The translations under genes were made by a program, and so were the position numbers. Shown here piece after piece: positions 1-8,473 of a DNA stretch of 64,000 bases. The stretch covers positions 1-64,000 of the forward strand of contig NZ_BOMV01000040.1 in NCBI RefSeq assembly GCF_016862375.1, in the 5' to 3' direction. The notes below the pieces were generated by a model that had not been told where the DNA came from, made no database searches, and saw only the letters and a program-made list of their open reading frames with translations. This stretch comes from Paractinoplanes rishiriensis (GTDB lineage: Bacteria > Actinomycetota > Actinomycetes > Mycobacteriales > Micromonosporaceae). Within the stretch, counting starts at the first letter, position 1; each line of letters starts with the position of its first letter.

Positions 1-921
1 GCAAGCGACGACCAAACCGTCCGCATCTGGGGTGCCCCAGCGGCACGACCGACCGTGGCTTCGACCGGCCGCTCCGCCGGCCCAGTTACTGCCGTCGCAG
101 CTCCACCTGGCGGCGCCTGGATCGTCGCCACCGGCGAGGACCGGACCGCCCGCATCTGGGACCCGGCCACGGCACAAGTCCGCGTCACACTCACCGGCCA
201 CGAAGGGCGAATCACCGCGGTTGCCGTCGCGCGAGACAGCGGGATGGTTGCCACCGCGAGCACCGATCGGACGATTCGCATCTGGAACCCGGCTGACGGT
301 ACGGCGAGCCAGACTCTGACCGGGCACAGCGAGACCTCCACCGGTGTCGTTTTCACGCCCGATGGTCAGCTCGCCAGCACGAGCAACGACCAAACCGTCC
401 GCATCTGGGATCCGGCCACCGGACAAACCCGCGCCGTGTTCACCGGTCACACCGACTGGGTCACCGCCGTCGCCGTCGCACCCGACGGCCGGTGGCTTGC
501 CACCACGAGCAACGACCGCACCGTCCGTATCTGGGACCTGGAAACGGGACGGACGCGAGCGGTGCTGGCCGGCCATACGGACTGGGTAACTGGCGTGGAC
601 ATCTCCGCCGACGGCCGATGGATCGCCACCAGCAGCAACGACCGAACCGCCCGCATCTGGGATCCGGTCACCGGCGAAACCCGCACCGTTCTCACCGGCC
701 ATACCGATCGGGTGTCATCGGTCGCGTTCACACCTGACGGCCGATGGGTCGCCACCACCGCCGCGGACAACACGATCGTCCTCTGGGACCCGGACACCGG
801 CGAACGGGGTGCCCTGATGCGCGTCGCGCGACGCCCCCGCGCATGCCACTGGGTCAGCGGCAGCACGCTGGCAGTCGCCGGCGAGGGAGGGCTGTACCTC
901 TTCGAACTGTGGCGGCGGTAG
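1..921 (+). CDS. WD40 repeat protein, 5' truncated by window
   Basis: The frame is open from the first base, so this is the C-terminal part (306 residues) of a longer protein. It holds at least six WD40 blades of about 42 residues. Each has a GH near its start (for example GHTDWVTAVAVAPDGRW) and ends in an IWD-type motif (SNDRTVRIWDLETG). The last blade is degenerate and ends in LYLFELWRR. WD40 propellers are protein-interaction platforms. In actinomycetes such arrays are often fused to an N-terminal kinase, NACHT or TIR domain, but that part lies outside the window, so no specific role can be given. The gene converges on the next one with only 4 bases between stops. Confidence 0.9.
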   Translation, partial: ASDDQTVRIWGAPAARPTVASTGRSAGPVTAVAAPPGGAWIVATGEDRTARIWDPATAQVRVTLTGHEGRITAVAVARDSGMVATASTDRTIRIWNPADGTASQTLTGHSETSTGVVFTPDGQLASTSNDQTVRIWDPATGQTRAVFTGHTDWVTAVAVAPDGRWLATTSNDRTVRIWDLETGRTRAVLAGHTDWVTGVDISADGRWIATSSNDRTARIWDPVTGETRTVLTGHTDRVSSVAFTPDGRWVATTAADNTIVLWDPDTGERGALMRVARRPRACHWVSGSTLAVAGEGGLYLFELWRR

Positions 922-925
922 CCAC

Positions 926-1711
926 TCAGCGGCAGGCGCGCAGCACCGTGAGGGTGGTGTTGACGTCGAAGTTCGGGCCCTCGGCGCTGTCCCAGCCGCC
1001 GTCGATGCGCTGCGTCTCGGCCAGCCGCTTGCGGGCGCTCTGCAGCAGCCAGTCGTCGCCGAGGTTGAGCCGGCGGAGGGCCGCGGCCATCGACGCCACG
1101 TCGGCCGGCTCCATGTCCGGGAGCCGGTCGCCGAGCACCAGCTGGACCCGCGCCGACTCGTAGAAGTACTGCTGGCCGTGCAGCAGGCCGGCGGCGTGCC
1201 AGCCGGCCGCGAGGAACGACGGCCAGCGGCCGTCCGGGCGCAGTTGCTGGACCAGCCAGGCGGCCGCGGTCGCGGCCGTGTTGCCGAAGCGCGGCGGCTC
1301 GGTCTCAGCCACCGTGAACCAGAACCCGGTGACCGCGGTCAGGTAGAGCGTCGCCTCCGGGTCGCCGGGCATCGCCCAGGCCGGCGCCTCGGCGGTCAGC
1401 GACTCGTTTTCCTGCCACGTGCCGTCCGGACGCTGGTTGGCGGCGAGCCAGCCGAGCGCCCGGCCGACCACGTCGGTGTGCAGGCTGCCTAGGTCGTCGA
1501 GCTCGCTGATCCGGAAGCAGGTGGCGTCCACCGAGGGAATCACCCCGTCGGTGGACGCCGGCCAGCCACCGGCGGGCATCTGACCGGCAGCGATCCGTTC
1601 GACGATCTCGTCGGGCGCCCGCTGACCCGTGCGCAGGTAGGAAAGCCGCGCCCGTTCCACCGGATCGCCGTGCGCGACGACGTAACCGATCGCGGCATCA
1701 ATATCGACCAC
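926..1711 (-). CDS. prenyltransferase/squalene-oxidase-like alpha-toroid protein
   Basis: This 261-residue protein has three QW-like repeats, seen as NQRPDGTWQE, QLRPDGRWPS and TQRIDGGWDS. These are typical of the alpha/alpha toroid fold shared by squalene cyclases, protein prenyltransferases and many actinobacterial proteins of unknown role. It is far shorter than a real squalene-hopene cyclase (about 630 residues), and the DxDD catalytic motif of class II cyclases is not visible. A terpene-cyclising activity is therefore not supported. It has no signal peptide. The GTG start is the first in the frame. A TAGCGT hexamer 8 nt upstream is a weak -10 candidate. Confidence 0.75.
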   Translation of the reverse strand: MVDIDAAIGYVVAHGDPVERARLSYLRTGQRAPDEIVERIAAGQMPAGGWPASTDGVIPSVDATCFRISELDDLGSLHTDVVGRALGWLAANQRPDGTWQENESLTAEAPAWAMPGDPEATLYLTAVTGFWFTVAETEPPRFGNTAATAAAWLVQQLRPDGRWPSFLAAGWHAAGLLHGQQYFYESARVQLVLGDRLPDMEPADVASMAAALRRLNLGDDWLLQSARKRLAETQRIDGGWDSAEGPNFDVNTTLTVLRACR

Positions 1712-1798
1712 GTCGGTTGACGCTACCTTCCGGCCCGGCGATCCGCTGCTGCGTCTCGACTGTTGTCTAAGTCTTGTCGGGGTCTGTCCGTTCCGTCA

Positions 1799-1817
1799 CC
1801 CCAACATCACGCTGGGG
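1799..1817 (-). terminator. possible weak terminator hairpin after moeZ
   Basis: CCCCA and TGGGG arms flank a 9-base loop just downstream of the moeZ stop codon. The stem is only 5 bp and there is no U tract, so this is a weak call. Confidence 0.28.
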
Positions 1818-1828
1818 AGTTACCCCCA

Positions 1829-3010
1829 TCAGTACGACGGGAGGGACGGATCGACGGTGTTCACCCACGAGACGACGCCACCCTGGACGTGTACCGCGTC
1901 CTTGAAGCCGGCCGCCTTGAGGGCCGCCAGCGCCTCCGCCGACCGCACACCCGACTTGCAGTGCAGGACGATCTGCCGGTCCTGCGGGAAGCGGGACAGC
2001 GCCTCGCCGGACAGGATCTCGCCCTTCGGGATGAGGGTGGCACCGGGGATGCGGACGATCTCGTACTCCGCGGGCTCGCGGACGTCGACCAGGAACAGGT
2101 CCTTGCCGGAGTCCTGCCACTCCTTGAGCTCACGGGCCGTGATCGTGGCGTCGGCCGCGGCCGCCTCGGCCTCGGGCGAGACCGCGCCGCAGAAGTCCTC
2201 GTAGTCCTCGAGCAGGTCGGTGACCGTCGGGTTCTCGCCGCAGAGCGCGCAGTTCGGGTCCTTGCGGACCTTGATCTTGCGGTATTCCATCTCCAGGGCG
2301 TCGTAGACCATCAGCCGGCCGACGAGCGGCTCGCCGATGCCGGTGATCAGCTTGATCGCCTCGTTGACCTGGATCGAGCCGATCGACGCGCACAGCACGC
2401 CGAGGACGCCGCCCTCGGCGCAGCTCGGCACCATGCCGGGCGGCGGCGGTTCGGGGTAGAGGCAGCGGTAGCACGGGCCGTGCTCGGACCAGAAGACCGA
2501 CGCCTGGCCGTCGAAGCGGTAGATCGAGCCCCACACGTACGGCTTGCCGAGCAGCACGGCCGCGTCGTTGACCATGTAGCGGGTCGCGAAGTTGTCGGTG
2601 CCGTCGACGATCAGGTCGTACTGGCTGAAGATCTCCTTGACGTTGTCGCGGTCCAGCGCGGTGTTGTGGATGACCACGTTCACCAGCGGGTTGATCTCGC
2701 GGATGCTGGAGGCGGCGGACTCGGCCTTGGGCCGGCCCACGTCGGAGACGCCGTGGATGATCTGGCGCTGGAGGTTGGACTCGTCGACCGTGTCGAAGTC
2801 GATGATGCCGAGCGTGCCCACCCCGGCGGCAGCCAGATAAAGCAATGCGGGCGAGCCGAGCCCGCCGGCGCCGACGGCGAGCACCTTGGCGTTCTTCAGC
2901 CGCTTCTGCCCGTCCATCCCGACGTCCGGAATGATCAGGTGTCGCGAGTAGCGGCGGATCTCGTCGATGGACAGCGCGTCGGCCGGCTCGACGAGCGGGG
3001 GCAGTGCCAC
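1829..3010 (-). CDS. moeZ: adenylyltransferase/sulfurtransferase MoeZ
   Basis: This 393-residue protein has an N-terminal ThiF/MoeB/E1-like domain and a C-terminal rhodanese domain. The nucleotide loop is AVGAGGLGSPALLYLAAAG. Zinc-binding CxxC pairs are CYRC and CALC. The rhodanese domain carries the active-site loop HCKSGVRS. The family adenylates the C-terminal glycine of small sulfur-carrier proteins (MoaD, CysO, ThiS-like) and passes sulfur to them as thiocarboxylates, for molybdopterin, cysteine and other thio-metabolites. Length and domain order match actinobacterial MoeZ. GGGGAG lies 6 nt before the GTG start. No carrier-protein gene is adjacent, which is usual for moeZ in actinomycetes. 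Confidence 0.94.
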   Translation of the reverse strand: MALPPLVEPADALSIDEIRRYSRHLIIPDVGMDGQKRLKNAKVLAVGAGGLGSPALLYLAAAGVGTLGIIDFDTVDESNLQRQIIHGVSDVGRPKAESAASSIREINPLVNVVIHNTALDRDNVKEIFSQYDLIVDGTDNFATRYMVNDAAVLLGKPYVWGSIYRFDGQASVFWSEHGPCYRCLYPEPPPPGMVPSCAEGGVLGVLCASIGSIQVNEAIKLITGIGEPLVGRLMVYDALEMEYRKIKVRKDPNCALCGENPTVTDLLEDYEDFCGAVSPEAEAAAADATITARELKEWQDSGKDLFLVDVREPAEYEIVRIPGATLIPKGEILSGEALSRFPQDRQIVLHCKSGVRSAEALAALKAAGFKDAVHVQGGVVSWVNTVDPSLPSY

Positions 3011-3118
3011 GGTTTACTCCCCGGGTTGGTGGTAAGGATCGCTAGCCATTGTTGCTCGTTCGCGGCCCGGCGAGCCATGACGTTGCCCACCGGCCCGACA
3101 TGCGAGACACGGAATATT

Positions 3119-4051
3119 TCAGGGCCGGGCGGCATCCGGGTACGGCCACGGATTGGCGAGACAACCCTTCAAGCCGTACGTCTGCTGCATCATCACCGGA
3201 GCCCGGCGACCCTTGCCGAGGCAGGACTCGTGCCCGTGCCCGAACTGATGACCCACCTCGTGGTTGATCACGTACTGCCGGTACGTCGACAGCGGGGCGC
3301 CATAGCCGCGCACCGAGCCCACCCACCGGTCGTCGTTGATGATCACCTGTTCGGACAGCCGGCAGGACGTGTAGCCGTCGGTCTCCAGCCCACCCTTGCG
3401 GCACATTTCTTCGGAGCTACGTGCGGACGCCAGGAAGACGGTGAACTCCGCCTTCGCCGACATCGGCACCCGTTGCAGCCGGAACTTGCGGGTATGGATC
3501 CAGCTCCGCGGGTCGCCGAGCGCACGGTTGACCTCGTCGGCGAAGTCGGCCGCGGCGTCCGCGCTCACCGGCTGCTCGACCACCACCCGGAAGCGACGGA
3601 TCGGCCCGGCCGTGCCCAGTACCGGGCCGTAGCCGGTCACCGAGCGGAACTTGCCGCTGGTGCCCGCCTCGTGCGGGTGCGGCGCCGGCGACGCGGGTGC
3701 GGGCGCAGACGGGGCTTCGGTGGAGACGCCGGCGGTCGCGGCCGGCACCGCCGGGACCACGATCGGGTCACCGTCGTCGGCGCGCACGTAGCGGCCCAGG
3801 AACAGCACGATGCCGGTCAGCAGCAGATAAAAGAGGGCGGTCAGGACCCGCCGGCGCCGTCGTCTGGTGCGGCTTCCGGTTGGTTCCGGTTCCTCATCCA
3901 GGTACGCGAACTCGGGCGGGAGTTCCGGCAGCGGTGCCGGGCGGACCAGGGGTGTCCGGCTCATCGCGGGCGGGTTGCGCCGAGGGTCCCACGGTGGCGG
4001 CTCGATCAGCCGCTCTCGCGGGGGCGCCTCGGTTCTCGCAGCCCGTGCCAT
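3119..4051 (-). CDS. DUF3152 membrane-anchored putative metalloprotease-like protein (copy 1)
   Basis: The first 70 of 310 residues form a proline- and arginine-rich cytoplasmic segment, followed by one membrane helix (VLTALFYLLLTGIVLFLGRYV). A low-complexity Ala/Pro linker leads to an extracytoplasmic DUF3152 domain. Near its end is NHEVGHQFGHGHESC. This HExxH motif with a third His resembles a zincin metalloprotease site, and DUF3152 is related to such peptidases by motif. Four cysteines in the domain may form disulfides. The next upstream gene is a clear paralogue, so the pair is a tandem duplication. The substrate is unknown. Confidence 0.86.
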   Translation of the reverse strand: MARAARTEAPPRERLIEPPPWDPRRNPPAMSRTPLVRPAPLPELPPEFAYLDEEPEPTGSRTRRRRRRVLTALFYLLLTGIVLFLGRYVRADDGDPIVVPAVPAATAGVSTEAPSAPAPASPAPHPHEAGTSGKFRSVTGYGPVLGTAGPIRRFRVVVEQPVSADAAADFADEVNRALGDPRSWIHTRKFRLQRVPMSAKAEFTVFLASARSSEEMCRKGGLETDGYTSCRLSEQVIINDDRWVGSVRGYGAPLSTYRQYVINHEVGHQFGHGHESCLGKGRRAPVMMQQTYGLKGCLANPWPYPDAARP

Positions 4052-4092
4052 GACATTTCAGACATTGCCACGCTTTATTGAGGTTTTCTCGG

Positions 4093-4914
4093 TTATCTGA
4101 GCGGGCCGATCAGAAAGTCGTTCCCGCGCCGCGGCCAGGGATACGGCCGGCAACCACGCGTGCTCAGCGTCTGCTGCACCATCACCGGCGCCGGACCACC
4201 CGCCCGGGGGCAACCCTGGTGCTGATGCCCCAGCTCGTGGCCCACCTCATGGTTGATCACATACTGCCGGTAGCTGGACAGCGGCACCTTGGCGTTACGG
4301 AACGGCGTGGCGCTGAGCCGCCAGCGGTCCAGGTTGATGATCGCCTTGCCGGCCGTCCGGCAGGAGGTGTACGGGACGCCGCCCACCCGGATGCTGGTGC
4401 CGCCGCGCTGGCACATCTCGCCGGCCGTCTCGCGGGTGGCCAGCAGCACCGTGAAGTCGGCCCGGTCGGCGCCGGTCACCTGCTGGAGCCGGATCGTCCC
4501 GCCGCCCACCCAGCTGCGCGGGTCGCCCAACGTCCGGCCGACCTCCTCGGCGAACGCGGTCACGTCCTCCCCGCTGCCCCGCTCGACGGCGACCTTGAAG
4601 CGGCGCAGCGGGCCCTTGCTGCCGAGCACCGGGCCGCGCGTGGTGGCGTACCAGAACTTGCCGGAACCGCGCTTGGGCAGGGTCGCCGCCAAGGTCGTGA
4701 CCGGCACCGGTTTGGCCGCACTTTCCAGGACCGGAGGGGGTGCGGGCGGGGATTCCGACGGCTCGACCGACGGCGGGGCGACGACCTGACTCTGCGCCTC
4801 GATCCCGCGTCCCAGCAGGAAACCCGAGGACGTGACGGTGACCAGCATCAGGAGCAGCAGCCACCCACGCCGCCAGCGGTCGGTTCGATCGATCATCGCT
4901 CGCCAGCGTTGCAC
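4093..4914 (-). CDS. DUF3152 membrane-anchored putative metalloprotease-like protein (copy 2)
   Basis: This 273-residue paralogue of the neighbouring gene has the same order: short cytoplasmic N-terminus, one membrane helix (WLLLLMLVTVTSSGFLLG), linker, then the DUF3152 domain with NHEVGHELGHQHQGC and a matching CxxxPxPW-type ending. The cytoplasmic tail is much shorter than in copy 1, and the linker is unrelated. The duplication is therefore old, or only the catalytic-like domain is constrained. Two starts are possible: GTG as given, or an ATG six codons in (MIDRTD). Neither has a strong ribosome-binding site. The HExxH motif is intact, so the copy is probably functional. Confidence 0.85.
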   Translation of the reverse strand: MQRWRAMIDRTDRWRRGWLLLLMLVTVTSSGFLLGRGIEAQSQVVAPPSVEPSESPPAPPPVLESAAKPVPVTTLAATLPKRGSGKFWYATTRGPVLGSKGPLRRFKVAVERGSGEDVTAFAEEVGRTLGDPRSWVGGGTIRLQQVTGADRADFTVLLATRETAGEMCQRGGTSIRVGGVPYTSCRTAGKAIINLDRWRLSATPFRNAKVPLSSYRQYVINHEVGHELGHQHQGCPRAGGPAPVMVQQTLSTRGCRPYPWPRRGNDFLIGPLR

Positions 4915-4954
4915 ACGCAGCGATCGCTGTCGTTCCCTGAAACGCCCCTGTGAG

Positions 4955-5917
4955 TTAGGACGCGACTTTTGCGCCGACCTCGTCGAGCAGGCCCGCGATC
5001 GCCCGGGCCACCAGCCGCGGCACCTCCATCTGAGCCACGTGCCCGACCCGGGGCAGCAAGAGCAGCCGGCTGTCCGGGACGGCGCGCGCCACCTGCACCG
5101 GCACCCGCGCGTCGATCAGCCGGTCGCCGAGACCGCCGATCACCAGGGTGGGCGCGGTGATGCGGGCGGCCAGCCGCCACTGCGAATTACCGCCGGGCAG
5201 GTATGCACGCAGGAAGCTGGACACCAGGCCGCGCAGCGTGCCGAGGTAGGCCCGCGGGTAGTGCGCCACGGTGTGCCGCAGCCGGATCTCCTCGAGTGCC
5301 TCGGCCCGGCGCCGCGGGGTGGCCCGGCTGGTGTCGCCGAAACACGCGGCCAGCACCTGCTCGGCCATCTCCTCGGCGGACATCCGGTGCATGCCCCAGG
5401 CGAAGATGCGCTCGGCCCGCGGCAGGGCGAGCAACGGCAGGTAGGGCCCGTGCGCGGTGCGGCGGGGATCCAGGAACGGCATGGCCGGGGAGATCAGGGT
5501 GAGGGTACGCACCAGGTCGGGGCGCAGGGCGGCCACGCGTACGGCGATCGATCCGCCCAGCGAGTTGCCGACCAGATGGACCGGACCGCGGTCGGCGTGT
5601 TCCAGATACGCCGTCAGGGTCGCCGCGAACGCCGGGATCGAGTATCGCGGGCTCGGGTCGCTGTAGCCGAAACCGGGCAGGTCGACCGCCTGCCCGTCGA
5701 ACCGGTCGGCCAGCAGCCCGGCCAGATCGGTGAAATTTTGCGAGGAGCCGCCCAGGCCGTGCACATAGACCGCGGGCGCGGCGTCCGGTGTGGTGGCCGG
5801 GGTGTCCCGCACGTGCAACATCGAGCCGCCGACAGTGACCTGCCGCGGCGGCCACGGCGGTGGTGCCTCGCCGTCCGGCAGCACCGCGCCGTCATCTGCT
5901 AGTAACGCGCCCTTCAT
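4955..5917 (-). CDS. alpha/beta hydrolase
   Basis: This 320-residue alpha/beta-hydrolase has oxyanion-side motif VHGLGGSSQNF, nucleophile elbow GNSLGG (Ser) and a C-terminal His in RVGHVAQME. The acid is probably Asp in GGLGDRLIDARV. The sequence resembles actinobacterial lipase/esterase or C-C hydrolases, but the substrate cannot be read from it. The ATG overlaps the stop of the upstream Pro-rich protein by 4 bases (ATGA), so the two are translationally coupled. There is no signal peptide, so it should be cytoplasmic. Confidence 0.88.
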   Translation of the reverse strand: MKGALLADDGAVLPDGEAPPPWPPRQVTVGGSMLHVRDTPATTPDAAPAVYVHGLGGSSQNFTDLAGLLADRFDGQAVDLPGFGYSDPSPRYSIPAFAATLTAYLEHADRGPVHLVGNSLGGSIAVRVAALRPDLVRTLTLISPAMPFLDPRRTAHGPYLPLLALPRAERIFAWGMHRMSAEEMAEQVLAACFGDTSRATPRRRAEALEEIRLRHTVAHYPRAYLGTLRGLVSSFLRAYLPGGNSQWRLAARITAPTLVIGGLGDRLIDARVPVQVARAVPDSRLLLLPRVGHVAQMEVPRLVARAIAGLLDEVGAKVAS

Positions 5918-8316
5918 CGAGACAAGAGTGCCTCAAGGCGGCGGTTCACCGCCGCCAATGTGGCGCGCACCATGGCGTGCCGATCGTCGCCGGTCACCAC
6001 GGCGGAGCCGGACAGTTGCTCGACCCAGCCGTTGCAGGACAGCAGGAGCACCACCACGGCCACCTGGGTGCTGCCGAACGAGACGGCGGCCGCGTGCTCG
6101 ACGAAACAGCGGCCCGGTCCGTCCGGATGCTCCGAGGTGGAGAGAATCTGGTCGACCGCGCCGGCCGTGGCCATCGCGCACAGGCGCAGCAGATAGCCGT
6201 CCACGGCCGGACCGCTGGCCCGGCCTGAGGCGGTCCGGTCGCCGACGCCCAGCCGGACCTCCACGCTGGCCTCGGTGCCGAACGTGTTGACGTGCACGTT
6301 CTCGATCACCACCCGGGGACCGGGCTGGTCGCCGGGATAGAGCGGGCGAGGCGGCGACGGCTCCACATCGGCCGGCACCACGGCGGCCGGCCGGCGGTCG
6401 CGCTCGACCGGGACCGGCGGCGCCGACGCCGGGCGTACGGCCGGCGAAACGGGGCGCGGGGCCGGTGGTTCCAAGGACACCGGACGGGTGGCCACCGGCG
6501 GGGACACCGGGCGGGTCGCGGAGGTGGGCACGAGCGCGGACGGCACGGCGGCCTCGCCCTTCATGGCGGCGTCCAGGCCCATCCGGTCCTGGAGCAGGCG
6601 GGCCACGCGACGGCTCACCTCGGCCGGGTCGGCGCCCTCGGCGAGGTCCAGCCGCAGGCTGTGCGCCCCGGTCGGCGTCTGCCGCAGGGAAGCATCCCGG
6701 ACCCCCGCCACGCCACGGACGGCCGCGAGGATCGCCTGCACGTCGAAGCCCTCCTGCCGCTCCTGCGGCTGGAGGACGTCACCACGGCGCAGGTGGGTCG
6801 CGATCCGGGCCAGGGCCGGTGTCTCGGCCGTGGGCTCGCCCAGCGGTGGCTCCGGAACTCTGGGCACGTCCGGCTGGGCCGGTACGCGCTGGGGCAGTAC
6901 CCGCGAGCCGGGATCAGCCGGCCCGCCCGTGCCGGAGCCGGTCGATGGCCGGCTGCCGAAGGCCGCGTACGCCGCGGGTGGGACGTACCCGGAGGATTCC
7001 GCCCCCGGCGCCGAGTCGTAGGAAATCCGGCGCGGGAAGCTCGATGGATCGTACGACGGCCGGGCCGGCTGCGCCTCCTCAGCGGCGGCGACCCCGGAGA
7101 CGGAAGCGGAAACGGGCGCGGGGACGGAAGCCGAGACCGGCGCGGACGGGCCGGCGGGCTCGGAGCCGCCCCAGCGGCCGCCCGGGGTGGCCGGCCGGAC
7201 CAGCGGGACCGCGGCGCGCTGCTGGATCGGCTGCGGCATGCTCGCGGTCTCGTCGAGGTCACCCTCGTACGGAAAGGGCGGCGCGCTGCTCGGTGTCGGC
7301 ACGTCGAAGTCGCGGCGAATGGCGCCGCTGGGACGCTCGGGGTAGGCGATGTTGGCGGTGCGCTCGCCGGGCGAGCTTTCCGCGGCGAGGCGCTCACCCA
7401 GGCCGACGGGCCGCTCCCCTAGGCCGCCAGAGCGCTCTCCCAGACCGCCAGAGCGCTCACCCAGACCGCCGGAACGCTCACCCAGACCGCCGGAACGCTC
7501 ACCCAGACCGCCGGAACGCTCACCCAGACCGCCAGAGCGCTCTCCCAGACCGCCGGGACGCCCCCCTAAACCGCCGGAACGCTCCCCTGAGCCGCCGGAT
7601 CGCTCGCCCAGGCCGGCGGGGCGCGCGCCGGATCGCTCGCCCAGGCCGGCCGGGCGCTCGCCGGCACCTCCCGGAAGATCACCAGACGCTGCCGGGCGCT
7701 CGCCCAACCCAGCCGGCCGCTCGCCCACCACGCCCGGCCGCTCGCCCAGCGCGCTCGGGCGCTCACCCGCTCCCGGGCGGTCGCCCAATCCCGGGCGCTC
7801 GCCCAGCACGGACGAACCCGATCCCGGCCGCTGAGCCGGCGGAGCACCGCCACCGGCCAGCCCTGGTCGGCGGGTCGGCGGCGGGGCCGGCTCGACACGC
7901 TGGCTGAGCAGGTCGGCATAGCGGGAGCGATTGTCGGCCCAGCGGCTCATCTCGGGGCCGGCCGAGTCCACGGAAGAGGGAATTTCACCGGACTGCTGCG
8001 CGTCCACGAAACCCGGCGGCGCGGGTGCCGGCACCGGGGCCGGCGGAGCGGATGATGGCTTGACGGGGCTCAGCGGAGCCGGAACAGGTGACATCGTGCC
8101 GAACGGACGCTCCGAGGGGGGAAATGCCGGATTACGCGGAAATGGCGTGGGTCGGCGCCAAGCCGGAACGTCACCGTCGGCGTCCATCGCGGCGCCCGTG
8201 TTCGACCAGGGACTGTCCTGCGTCGCCCATCCGTTCACCCGAGTGCGCTCACGCGCATCGGCACCGGCGCCGTCATCGACGGCTCCGGTGTCTCCGGATT
8301 GACCTGTTTCATCCAC
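5914..8316 (-). CDS. Pro/Gly-rich protein of unknown function with GLGERSG heptapeptide repeats
   Basis: The GTG start (reading VDETGQSGD) is chosen because GAGGAG lies 7 nt upstream; the frame is open further but looks non-coding there. The 800-residue product has a disordered N-terminal part rich in Pro, Gly, Ser and Arg. A repeat block (ERPAGLGERP, then six to seven near-identical GLGERSG units) lies at about residues 170-310. The C-terminus has two folded regions. One is a small alpha/beta segment (GVRDASLRQTPTGAHSLRLDL, first 20 residues or so). The other is a terminal domain starting ENVHVNTFGTEASVEVRL and ending VNRRLEALLSR. I do not recognise the terminal domain; its GDR...GPAVDGYLLRLCA pattern recalls regulatory domains of the LeuA type, without proof. 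It is divergent from a TetR gene. Confidence 0.8.
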   Translation of the reverse strand: MDETGQSGDTGAVDDGAGADARERTRVNGWATQDSPWSNTGAAMDADGDVPAWRRPTPFPRNPAFPPSERPFGTMSPVPAPLSPVKPSSAPPAPVPAPAPPGFVDAQQSGEIPSSVDSAGPEMSRWADNRSRYADLLSQRVEPAPPPTRRPGLAGGGAPPAQRPGSGSSVLGERPGLGDRPGAGERPSALGERPGVVGERPAGLGERPAASGDLPGGAGERPAGLGERSGARPAGLGERSGGSGERSGGLGGRPGGLGERSGGLGERSGGLGERSGGLGERSGGLGERSGGLGERSGGLGERPVGLGERLAAESSPGERTANIAYPERPSGAIRRDFDVPTPSSAPPFPYEGDLDETASMPQPIQQRAAVPLVRPATPGGRWGGSEPAGPSAPVSASVPAPVSASVSGVAAAEEAQPARPSYDPSSFPRRISYDSAPGAESSGYVPPAAYAAFGSRPSTGSGTGGPADPGSRVLPQRVPAQPDVPRVPEPPLGEPTAETPALARIATHLRRGDVLQPQERQEGFDVQAILAAVRGVAGVRDASLRQTPTGAHSLRLDLAEGADPAEVSRRVARLLQDRMGLDAAMKGEAAVPSALVPTSATRPVSPPVATRPVSLEPPAPRPVSPAVRPASAPPVPVERDRRPAAVVPADVEPSPPRPLYPGDQPGPRVVIENVHVNTFGTEASVEVRLGVGDRTASGRASGPAVDGYLLRLCAMATAGAVDQILSTSEHPDGPGRCFVEHAAAVSFGSTQVAVVVLLLSCNGWVEQLSGSAVVTGDDRHAMVRATLAAVNRRLEALLSR
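7386..7620 (-). repeat. 21-bp in-frame coding minisatellite (GLGERSG units)
   Basis: About eleven 21-bp units follow each other in frame; five to seven in the middle are almost identical at the DNA level. Each encodes Gly-Leu-Gly-Glu-Arg-Ser/Pro-Gly. Units become more divergent toward both edges and continue as looser GERP repeats to about 7815. Because the unit is a multiple of three, copy-number change would not shift the frame. Confidence 0.9.
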
Positions 8317-8473
8317 CGCGCGCTCCTCGCTCGCCCGTGCTGAGGCTACCGTGTGGTTGCGGTGGCGATAAGTTGCAGCGTCGCGACAATTGCCCGCCCG
8401 GCTGCGACACGCGCCGATCCGGGCATTCCGCGCCGACATACCGCGGGGACCGATCCCCTGGAGGTTCAGAGAG

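Noticed and set aside
1763..4081. Very long open frame (772 codons) opposite moeZ and the DUF3152 gene
   Set aside because: It is the antisense of two well-supported genes; the composition (many Arg, Gln, Asp, Val in a repeating pattern) is typical of GC-rich shadow frames.
6465..7907. Arg/Pro-rich open frame of 480 codons opposite the repeat protein
   Set aside because: The apparent ERSPRPP repeats are the antisense reading of the 21-bp coding repeats on the minus strand.
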